DNA from: Nocardia mexicana NBRC 108244
Lineage (GTDB): Bacteria; Actinomycetota; Actinomycetes; Mycobacteriales; Mycobacteriaceae
Direction of reading: 5' to 3'
DNA: 64,000 nt
NCBI RefSeq assembly: GCF_001613165.1
Contig: NZ_BDBV01000079.1
Span: 1 to 64,000, forward strand
The translations under genes were made by a program, and so were the position numbers. Below are positions 57,614-64,000 of the stretch, piece after piece. The notes below the pieces were generated by a model. The model was not told the DNA's origin. It saw only the letters and a program-made list of their open reading frames with translations, and ran no database searches. How positions within the stretch are numbered: position 1 is the first letter of the stretch; each line of letters begins with the position of its first letter.

Positions 57614-59059
57614 ATGTATGCCTTGGATGATGCCTCGGTATCGGTATCCGAGCGCAGGGTGCGCACCGGTTGGATGGTCGCGGCGCTTATGCTCGGCGTC
57701 CTGGTCTACGGCATCCTCGCGACCGTCGTCACCCCGGCGCTCACCCTGCTCCAACACGAACTGCACACCTCGGTCGGCGACGTGACGTGGCTGCTGACCG
57801 CCTACCTCTTGGCCGCGGCGGTCGGCACCGCGGTACTCGGGCGGCTGGGCGACATGTTCGGCAAGCGGCGGATGCTGCTCGTCTCCCTGGCGCTGATGGC
57901 CGCGGGAACATTGATCTCGGCCGTCGGTGGCGTCCTACCCGTCGTGGTCGCCGGGCGCGTACTGCAGGGCATGGCCGGGGGACTCCTGCCGCTCGCGTTC
58001 GCGATCATTCGCGACGAGCTCCCGCACGAACGCGTGGGTCACGCGATCGGCGCCGTATCCGCGATGATCGGGGTCGGCGCCGGCGTCGGCGTGATCCTGC
58101 CCGGTCTCGTCGCGGCGGGGCCCGGCTGGCAGTGGCTGTTCTGGATTCCCCTCGCGCTCACCGTGATTGCGATCGTCGGCACGCGGGTGTTCATCGCCGA
58201 ATCGCCCGTGCGTCCCGGCGGGCGGGTGAACTGGGTGAACGCGGCCCTGCTGACGATCGGCATCGCGGCCCTCCTGATCGCCCTCAGTGAGGGCTCGTCC
58301 TGGGGCTGGACGTCCGGGCCGACACTGGGCCTGCTGCTCGGCGGCGCCGCGGTCTGCGCGCTGTGGGCGGTGGCCGAGTCGATCAGCACCCGCCCGCTGA
58401 TCAACGTATCCCTGATGCGGGTCCGCGCGCTGTGGACGACCAACATCACCGCGTTCCTGCTGGGGGCGGCGATGTTCTCGTCGACCGCCGTGTACCCGAT
58501 CTTCGCGCAGCTGCCGACGAGCACCGGATTCGGTTACGGCGCAACGACACTCGTCTGCGGCCTGTACATGCTTCCGTATTCGGTCGCGATCGCCGTCGCG
58601 GGGTCGCTCGCCGGGCGCATCGCCCGCGGGCTCGGCTTCCTCGCGGCGCTCGTCGCCGGATGCGTGATCTGTGCCGTCGGCAGCGGGTACATGGCCGTTC
58701 GCTACCACCATCCCCTCGACATGATGATCAGCCTGGCCGTCTTCGGATTCGGCCTCGGGATCGCCACCTCGGCGCTGGCCACGGTGGTGGTGCACGCCGC
58801 GCCCGGCGGACAGGTGGGCGAGACGACCGGGATGAACCAGGTGATCCGAATGATCGGCGGCGCGGTCGGAACCCAGGTCGTCTCGACGCTCATCGCGAGC
58901 AACCGCCACGGCGGGGTTCCCACCCTCGCCGGCTTCACCAAATCCTATGTGGCGGAAGTCGTTTTCATGATCCTGGCCGCCGCCGCAGCCCTACTCGCGA
59001 CGACATCGGGCCGCCTCCGGACAACCGAGGTGGTTCCTCACGCGGGGTCCGGGCTGTGA
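57614..59059 (+). CDS. MFS drug exporter (DHA2/EmrB-QacA type)
   Basis: An inner-membrane antiporter of 481 residues with about 14 hydrophobic segments. Motif A-like GRLGDMFGKRRMLL, ATVVTPALTLLQHEL at the start, motif C-like region GAVSAMIGVGAGVGVILPG. GGAGGA precedes the ATG at 57614. Overlaps the convergent desaturase gene by 22 nt. AraC regulator upstream may control it. Substrate unknown. Confidence 0.88.
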   Translation: MYALDDASVSVSERRVRTGWMVAALMLGVLVYGILATVVTPALTLLQHELHTSVGDVTWLLTAYLLAAAVGTAVLGRLGDMFGKRRMLLVSLALMAAGTLISAVGGVLPVVVAGRVLQGMAGGLLPLAFAIIRDELPHERVGHAIGAVSAMIGVGAGVGVILPGLVAAGPGWQWLFWIPLALTVIAIVGTRVFIAESPVRPGGRVNWVNAALLTIGIAALLIALSEGSSWGWTSGPTLGLLLGGAAVCALWAVAESISTRPLINVSLMRVRALWTTNITAFLLGAAMFSSTAVYPIFAQLPTSTGFGYGATTLVCGLYMLPYSVAIAVAGSLAGRIARGLGFLAALVAGCVICAVGSGYMAVRYHHPLDMMISLAVFGFGLGIATSALATVVVHAAPGGQVGETTGMNQVIRMIGGAVGTQVVSTLIASNRHGGVPTLAGFTKSYVAEVVFMILAAAAALLATTSGRLRTTEVVPHAGSGL

Positions 59060-60105
59060 TCGGCGGTGCGGAGGGGCGCGCCGACGTGGTGCAGGTGCCG
59101 CAGCGCCTCGCGGTAGGAGGCGATCAGTCCCGTCTCGTGGTACGGAACGCCGATCTCGGCGCAGTAGTCGCGGACGATCACCTGGGCGGCACGGAGATTC
59201 GGCGTCGGCATGCTCGGGAACAGGTGGTGTTCGATCTGGTAGTTGAGTCCGCCGAGGGCGATATCGGTCAGCGCTCCGCCCCGCACGTTGCGTGAGGTCA
59301 GCACCTGTCGGCGGAGATAGTCCGGGCGATCGTCGCCGGTCAGGGTCGGCATGCCCTTGTGGTTCGGTGCGAAGATGCAGCCCATGTACAGGCCGAACAG
59401 CGCCTGGTGGACGGCGAGGAACGCAAAAGCCTTGTCGGCGGGCAGGATTGCGAACAGGGCCACGAGATAGGCGGCGAAGTGGCCGAAGAGCAGCCCGCCC
59501 TCCAGCGCGCGGTGCTTGACGGATCGCTTCGCGAGCGCGCGGACGCCCGACCCATGCAGGTTCAGGCCCTCCAGCAGCAACATGGGGAAGAACAGAAACG
59601 CCTGCGCCTTCCCGATGAGCCGAGGCAGGCCGCGGCTGGCCCGCGCCTGGCGCTGCGACCAGACCAGAATGTCGGGCGCCACATCGGGATCGAGCTCCTC
59701 GTGGTTCGGATTGGCGTGATGCCGGGTGTGCTTGTCCTGCCACCACCCGTACGCCAGGCCGATCCCGGCGTTGCCGACGACCCGGCCCACGATCTCCGTC
59801 GGCCGCCGCAGCCGGAAGACCTGCCGATGCGCGACATCGTGCATGACCAGCGCGACCTGGGCAAACGTCACGGCCATGACCGCCGCCACCAACAGCGTCC
59901 ACCACGAGTCTCCGACGAGGAAGAACGCCACCCATCCGCCCACGAACGCCGATCCGACAAGCCCGAGCCGGATCGCGTAGTAGGTGGGACGCCGCTCCAT
60001 CAGCCCCGCCGCGGAGATCCGGCGCAGCAGCCGGGCGTAATCACCCTCGGCGCCCCGCCGCGACGATCGTGAAACTGACTCTGGGACCAAGGCCGATGTC
60101 GTCAT
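59038..60105 (-). CDS. Membrane fatty-acid desaturase (DesA3-like)
   Basis: A 355-residue di-iron membrane desaturase. The three His boxes are intact: HDVAHRQ (89-95), HTRHHAN (126-132) and QIEHHLF (about 305). Hydrophobic segments at about 48-85 and 195-235. Introduces double bonds in acyl-CoA or lipid acyl chains; mycobacterial DesA3 is a delta-9 stearoyl-CoA desaturase. No electron-transfer partner gene is adjacent. Divergent from a MarR gene, whose operator region is nearby (60222-60241). Confidence 0.9.
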   Translation of the reverse strand: MTTSALVPESVSRSSRRGAEGDYARLLRRISAAGLMERRPTYYAIRLGLVGSAFVGGWVAFFLVGDSWWTLLVAAVMAVTFAQVALVMHDVAHRQVFRLRRPTEIVGRVVGNAGIGLAYGWWQDKHTRHHANPNHEELDPDVAPDILVWSQRQARASRGLPRLIGKAQAFLFFPMLLLEGLNLHGSGVRALAKRSVKHRALEGGLLFGHFAAYLVALFAILPADKAFAFLAVHQALFGLYMGCIFAPNHKGMPTLTGDDRPDYLRRQVLTSRNVRGGALTDIALGGLNYQIEHHLFPSMPTPNLRAAQVIVRDYCAEIGVPYHETGLIASYREALRHLHHVGAPLRTADHSPDPA

Positions 60106-60221
60106 AGAACCCGAAGCTAACGGCCGTTTTCTCGTTGAATGTAATCCCTTGGTATGACATGGAATAGGGCCGTGGTGTGATAGAAGGTTCGCCTGGCCGC
60201 CGGGCGTAAGTGTTGCGCGGC

Positions 60222-60241
60222 TAATATTAACCAGTCAAGAC
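60222..60241. promoter_or_regulatory. MarR half-site upstream of the marR gene
   Basis: TAATATTAACCAGTCAAGAC is the same sequence as one arm (reverse complement) of the 40-bp palindrome at 60695-60734. It sits 18 bp before the MarR GTG, consistent with autoregulation. Confidence 0.6.
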
Positions 60242-60258
60242 GCTGGTAGTCTCGCGCC

Positions 60259-60681
60259 GTGGATGATGGACTCGGCGATTTGCTGCACCGCGTGGTGTTC
60301 CTGCTCGGAGAGGCCACGCGGCGGCGCGTGGACGACTCCGGCGAGCTGAGCTACAGCCAGATGCGGCTGCTGGGGATGTTGGAGGATATCCAGCCGGTGA
60401 CTCAGCATCAGCTGGCGCAGGCGCTGTCGGTATCGGATCCGGCGATCAGCCGGGCCCTGCGCCCACTCGAAGCGGCCGGATTCGTACGGGTCGACCCCGA
60501 TCCCGAGCACGGACGGCGACGGCTGGTCAGCACCACCGAAGCGGGCCGGGGCGCTTTCCGTTCCAGCGGCAAGCCGCTCTACGACGAGCTGCGCAACGCC
60601 CTGGTCGAGGCGGGATTCCCGTACGAACGCTACCTGCGCGACACCGCCCAGCTGGCCAAGCTCCTCGAGTCGCCCAGGTAG
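60259..60681 (+). CDS. MarR-family regulator
   Basis: A 140-residue regulator starting MDDGLGDLLHRVVFLL. HTH: TQHQLAQALSVSDPAISRAL, wing: LEAAGFVRVDPDPEHGRRRL with HGRRR replacing the usual DRR, then STTEAGRG. GTG at 60259 has no Shine-Dalgarno, likely near-leaderless. Matching palindromic sites lie upstream of it and of the next gene, so it likely controls both, perhaps also the desaturase. Confidence 0.85.
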   Translation: MDDGLGDLLHRVVFLLGEATRRRVDDSGELSYSQMRLLGMLEDIQPVTQHQLAQALSVSDPAISRALRPLEAAGFVRVDPDPEHGRRRLVSTTEAGRGAFRSSGKPLYDELRNALVEAGFPYERYLRDTAQLAKLLESPR

Positions 60682-60694
60682 TTGCTGCACTCTC

Positions 60695-60734
60695 ATGAGT
60701 CTTGACTGGTTAATATTAACCATGCAAGACTCAT
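60695..60734. promoter_or_regulatory. 40-bp hyphenated palindrome, probable MarR operator
   Basis: Arms ATGAGTCTTGACTGGTTAAT and its mirror match at 18 of 20 positions, centred on AATATT. It ends 4 bp before the start of the membrane-protein gene. Confidence 0.75.
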
Positions 60735-60738
60735 TGGT

Positions 60739-61293
60739 ATGAACGGAATGCCCTACCTCGCCCAATCCGCCTTCCCACTGATCTGGATAGTGATCGCGGT
60801 AGTCGGCGCCCTGATCCGCACTCGGCACAGCCCCTCCCGCCGAGCCGCACTGCACACGTGGCAGCGGTGGTGGGCCGTCGCCGCGCTCGGCTGCGGCAGC
60901 CTGTGGATGACGATCGCGTTCCTCACGGCCCCGGACGTCATGGCCACCGCCATCGGCTTCACCCCGTCCCCCTTCCAGTTCGAGATCGCCTTCGCCAATC
61001 TGGGGCTCGCCGTGCTGGGTTTCCGCGCCGCCTCGGCCTCGGCCACCGCTCGCGAGCGCATCACCATCGGCCTCGGCGCCGGAATGTTCCTGTGGGGCGC
61101 GCTGATCGGCCACGTCTACCAATGGTTCGCCCACGGCGACCACGCTCCCGGTAACACCGGCGGAGTCCTGGTCTGCGACCTGCTCTTTCCGGCCGTCATG
61201 ATCATCCTGGCCCGGCGTGAGCAGCGACTGTCCGCCACCGAGCAGCGCAACCCCGGTATCCACGCCTCGGTGTCGCCTGCGGCGGTCGCGTGA
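60739..61293 (+). CDS. DUF6790-like integral membrane protein
   Basis: A 184-residue membrane protein with four to five hydrophobic segments (LIWIVIAVVGALI, WAVAALGCGSLWMTIAFLT, FANLGLAVLGFRAA, LGAGMFLWGALIGHVYQWF, LLFPAVMIILA). Two internal features, FTPSPFQFEIAFANLG and GHVYQWFAHGD, look conserved. Function unknown. Directly downstream of a MarR operator, so a likely MarR target. ATG at 60739 with no clear ribosome-binding site. Confidence 0.7.
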   Translation: MNGMPYLAQSAFPLIWIVIAVVGALIRTRHSPSRRAALHTWQRWWAVAALGCGSLWMTIAFLTAPDVMATAIGFTPSPFQFEIAFANLGLAVLGFRAASASATARERITIGLGAGMFLWGALIGHVYQWFAHGDHAPGNTGGVLVCDLLFPAVMIILARREQRLSATEQRNPGIHASVSPAAVA

Positions 61294-61373
61294 TCGGCCG
61301 AGGTCCGGCAGTCCGGCACCCCCGCGTAGTCGAGCAGGTCGACGCCGTTGATCGCGCGCTCGATCAGCCGAAC

Positions 61374-62390
61374 CTAGTGCAGCAGTCCGGAGACGTCGGC
61401 GCGGAACTGCATGGCGTGGTACGGCCAGTTCGTGGCGGTGTTCCACTGGCTCACGACGAGATGCAGCTCGGACAGGGTGGAGCCCGGGATGACGTAGCCG
61501 CCGTAGAGCTGGGCGACTCGGCCGGTGGCGTGGTGCTCGGCCTCCCAGGCCGTGCCCTCGAGCACGGTTGTCCGGGGTGCGCGGTACAGATCGGCATTGG
61601 GGGCGTCGAGCAGGAGTGCGTCGATTCGATAGTGACCGGCGTCGAAGAACACCAGCAGCCAGTGCCGCCGCCCGTCCGGACCGGGCACCCGGCGCAGGCA
61701 CAATTCGCCGAACGCGCCCGGCAGGGTCAGTGTCGGCGGATTGCCCCAGGCCCAGCGCTCGTCGGCGAATCCCCACGGCTCCCAGGCCGCCGGATCGGTC
61801 AGCGAGCGCGCCGGGACGCGGTGCAGCAGCAGACCGGCGTCGCGCCGGAATCCGGTCGTGTACGCGTAGACGTACCCGTCGTCGGCGACCTCCCAGGTCA
61901 GCATCTGGAACAGGCCGCCGCAGGCGTCGCCCGGCCACCGGGCCCCGGTGCTCGACCAGGTCACTCCGTTGTCGGTCGAGGCGAGAATCTCGGTCCAGAG
62001 CACGTTGCCCAGCCCCTGGCAGGCCATGACGTGCAGATACATCGTGTCGCCCAGCGTGATCAGGTCGGTCGGCAGCATCGTCGAGCATCGCGCCCGGCGC
62101 AGCAGCCCCGACCTGGGGTACTCGATCAGCTGGCAGGCGTAGTCGTTCGCGTCGCCGCCGGACCCCGTCCAGCGCAGCCCGCCGGCCACGGTGTCCGGAT
62201 CGGCGAACAGGGCGATCGGCGAACGCCAACCGGGCCCGCCCACCGTGGCCCGGTCGAAACTGTCGCCGAAGACGGCGACCAGCCGACCGTCCGGTGCGGC
62301 GGCGACGACACCGAGGTCGGTTCCGCCGATGCCGAACGCATCCGTGCGGCCGGGTCCGGTGAGATCGGTGATCTTGGTGGTATCGGCCAT
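61374..62390 (-). CDS. DUF4185 protein, candidate GH183 endo-D-arabinanase
   Basis: A 338-residue beta-propeller-type protein: LVAVFGDSFDRATVGG, WRSPIALFADPD, and GGYVIPGSTLSELHLVVSQWN. DUF4185 members were recently shown to include endo-D-arabinanases (family GH183) that cut mycobacterial arabinan. No signal peptide is visible, so export would need another route. ATG at 62390 is preceded by TGGAGGG. Divergent from the OmpR regulator across 85 bp, possibly its target. Enzymatic activity here is inferred. Confidence 0.75.
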   Translation of the reverse strand: MADTTKITDLTGPGRTDAFGIGGTDLGVVAAAPDGRLVAVFGDSFDRATVGGPGWRSPIALFADPDTVAGGLRWTGSGGDANDYACQLIEYPRSGLLRRARCSTMLPTDLITLGDTMYLHVMACQGLGNVLWTEILASTDNGVTWSSTGARWPGDACGGLFQMLTWEVADDGYVYAYTTGFRRDAGLLLHRVPARSLTDPAAWEPWGFADERWAWGNPPTLTLPGAFGELCLRRVPGPDGRRHWLLVFFDAGHYRIDALLLDAPNADLYRAPRTTVLEGTAWEAEHHATGRVAQLYGGYVIPGSTLSELHLVVSQWNTATNWPYHAMQFRADVSGLLH

Positions 62391-62475
62391 CCCTCCACTA
62401 TTCCCACATCGCGCCCACTGCCGCAGTCTCGTTTCGGTATGCCGACGATATGTACGGGTTCGTAGCATCGAGAGC

Positions 62476-63153
62476 GTGCGCGTATTGATCGTCGAGGACG
62501 AGCTCTACCTGGCCCATGCCATCCGCGATGGGTTGCGCCTGGAGGCGATTGCGGCGGATATCGCGGGGGACGGTGAAGTCGCTCTGGAGTTGCTGAGCGT
62601 GAACAGCTATGACATCGCGGTCCTCGACCGTGATATCCCCAAGCTCTCCGGTGACGAGGTCGCCGAGCGCATCGTCGCTTCCGGCAGCGGGATGCCGATC
62701 CTGATGCTGACCGCCGCCGACCGGCTCGACGACAAGGCCACCGGGTTCGAGCTCGGCGCCGACGACTACCTCACCAAACCCTTCGCGCTGCGGGAGCTGG
62801 TGCTCCGGCTCCGGGCACTCGACCGCAGACGAGGCCACAACCGGCCGCCGGTGCGCGAGATCGCGGGCCTGCGCCTGGACCCGTTCCGCCGTGAGGTCTT
62901 CCGCAACGGCCGCTACGTCGCGCTGACCCGCAAGCAGTTCGCCGTACTCGAGGTGCTCGTCGACGCCGAAGGAGGCGTGGTCAGCGCCGAAGAGTTGCTG
63001 GAACGGGCGTGGGACGAGAACGCCGATCCGTTCACCAACGCCGTACGCATCACGGTCTCGGCCCTGCGCAAGCGCCTCGGCGAACCCTGGCTCATCGCTA
63101 CGGTGGCCGGTGTCGGCTACCGCATCGATACCGGCCCGGAGCATCGGGGCTGA
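62476..63153 (+). CDS. OmpR/PhoB-type response regulator
   Basis: A 225-residue response regulator. Receiver: VRVLIVEDEL (Glu7/Asp8), phosphoacceptor Asp51 in AVLDRDIP, and LTKPF; C-terminal winged helix with TRKQFAVLEVLVDAEGGVVS, ELLERAWDENADPFTNAVRI, VAGVGYRI. GTG at 62476 begins the receiver at once. Two nucleotides upstream of the kinase gene ATG (63156), so one operon. Confidence 0.92.
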   Translation: MRVLIVEDELYLAHAIRDGLRLEAIAADIAGDGEVALELLSVNSYDIAVLDRDIPKLSGDEVAERIVASGSGMPILMLTAADRLDDKATGFELGADDYLTKPFALRELVLRLRALDRRRGHNRPPVREIAGLRLDPFRREVFRNGRYVALTRKQFAVLEVLVDAEGGVVSAEELLERAWDENADPFTNAVRITVSALRKRLGEPWLIATVAGVGYRIDTGPEHRG

Positions 63154-63155
63154 CG

Positions 63156-64000
63156 ATGGAGACCCCGAGCAGACCCCCGGGATTGAGCGTTCGCCTCAAG
63201 CTCACCCTCAGTTACGCCGGGTTCATCATGATCGTCGGAATGGCGCTGTTCGTCGCCGTATGCGTTTTCTACCTGCAATTCATCCCCGCCGACGCGATCA
63301 GCACGACCGGCAGCCTCTGGATCGACAAGAGCGCGCTGCTGCGCGGATTCGTTCCGTTCATGGTCATCGTGCTGATACTTCTGCTGGTGGTCGGGCTCAC
63401 CGGAGGATGGTTCCTGGCCGGTTGGATGCTCGCGCCGCTGGCGAGCATCACCGCCGCCACCCGCTCGGCCGCGGAAGGCTCTCTCTCCCACCGGATCCGG
63501 CTGCCGGGGCACCGGGACGAGTTCCGCGAACTCGCCGACGCCTTCGACACCATGCTCGCCCAGCTCGAAGCGCACAGCGCCGAACAGCGGAGGTTCGCGG
63601 CCAACGCCTCGCACGAGCTGCGCACCCCCCTCGCGATCACGCAGACACTCCTCGACGTGGCCGGCAAAGACCCGAACCGGGACACGGAAAAACTCATCGC
63701 CCTCCTCTCCGCCGTCAACGCCCGGGCGATCAACCTCACCGAAGCACTGCTCCTGCTGAGCCGCGTCGACGGACGGTCCTTCGGCCGGGAACGCGTCGAC
63801 CTGTCCCTGATAGCGGAGGAAGCCACCGAAACACTGCTTCCCCTCGCGGAGAAACAGGGCGTCCTCCTCGAGACCTCCGGTGAGATCGCGGCCGCCGTCG
63901 GCTCACACGCCCTCCTGCTGCAAGTGGTGACGAACCTCGTGCACAACGCGATCGTCCACAACCTGCCCGAACACGGAGCCGCATGGGTCACGACCGGCGT
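63156..64000 (+). CDS. Sensor histidine kinase (3' truncated by window)
   Basis: Partial product of 281 residues. TM segments at about 18-40 and 66-90, HAMP-like region (90-145), H-box ASHELRTPLA with His153, and N-box-like NLVHNAIVHN near the cut. It lacks an obvious extracytoplasmic sensor domain: the loop between TMs is only about 25 residues. Partner of the OmpR regulator; the signal is unknown. Confidence 0.9.
   Translation, partial: METPSRPPGLSVRLKLTLSYAGFIMIVGMALFVAVCVFYLQFIPADAISTTGSLWIDKSALLRGFVPFMVIVLILLLVVGLTGGWFLAGWMLAPLASITAATRSAAEGSLSHRIRLPGHRDEFRELADAFDTMLAQLEAHSAEQRRFAANASHELRTPLAITQTLLDVAGKDPNRDTEKLIALLSAVNARAINLTEALLLLSRVDGRSFGRERVDLSLIAEEATETLLPLAEKQGVLLETSGEIAAAVGSHALLLQVVTNLVHNAIVHNLPEHGAAWVTTG

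Overview
The window is GC-rich actinobacterial DNA, most likely from Nocardia or a close mycolate-containing relative. Support for this includes an IdeR-type iron box, a glnX-glnH-pknG locus, a WS/DGAT acyltransferase, several P450s, F420-type LLM and Ddn-like enzymes, a DUF4185 (GH183-type) protein, and frequent GTG starts with 4-nt ATGA/GTGA overlaps. I see no rRNA, tRNA, CRISPR array or intact insertion sequence.

Layout. 0-6.4 kb: the end of an unknown gene, an RluA-type pseudouridine synthase, a secreted protein, and a siderophore-iron ABC operon (two FecCD permeases, ATPase, binding lipoprotein) behind an IdeR box. 6.5-14 kb: an amino-acid permease, a WS/DGAT, and a minus-strand run of acyl-CoA dehydrogenase, TetR regulator, P450 and phosphoribosyltransferase. 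14.4-23.2 kb: a seven-gene signalling operon, GlnX / GlnH / coiled-coil protein / PknG / PP2C phosphatase / VWA protein / FHA protein, in which kinase, phosphatase and FHA protein all carry repeated Cys-pair (zinc-ribbon-like) N-termini. 23.3-26.6 kb: a DJ-1/PfpI enzyme and two transporters. 27.1-28.7 kb: a plasmid-like ParA plus DNA-binding partner preceded by two identical 16-bp palindromes and ended by a strong hairpin.

28.9-42.7 kb: an NlpC/P60 hydrolase, an epoxide hydrolase divergent from a MarR regulator, MHYT, HypX-like, LLM, AlkZ-like and adenine-deaminase-like genes, a secreted lipase and other secreted proteins. 41.8-43.1 kb: a hydrolase overlapping an orphan ectoine-synthase-like gene. 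43.1-45.2 kb: a less GC-biased patch with a long XRE regulator and two small genes. 45.3-53.5 kb: an AfsR/SARP-type regulator, a ferredoxin-P450-DUF4097 operon, a DrrAB-type ABC exporter and a hydrolase. Two diverged copies of one promoter segment, each with 11-bp-pitch heptamer repeats typical of SARP sites, tie this block together. 53.6-64 kb: TetR, AraC and MarR regulators with adjacent targets, an MFS exporter, a fatty-acid desaturase, a DUF4185 candidate arabinanase and a two-component system cut by the window end.

The strongest leads are the zinc-ribbon PknG/PP2C/VWA/FHA circuit, the duplicated SARP promoter with its 14-codon leader remnant, the chromosomal ParAB-like locus with paired palindromes, and a family of three long intergenic palindromes (26.9, 35.2 and 45.2 kb).
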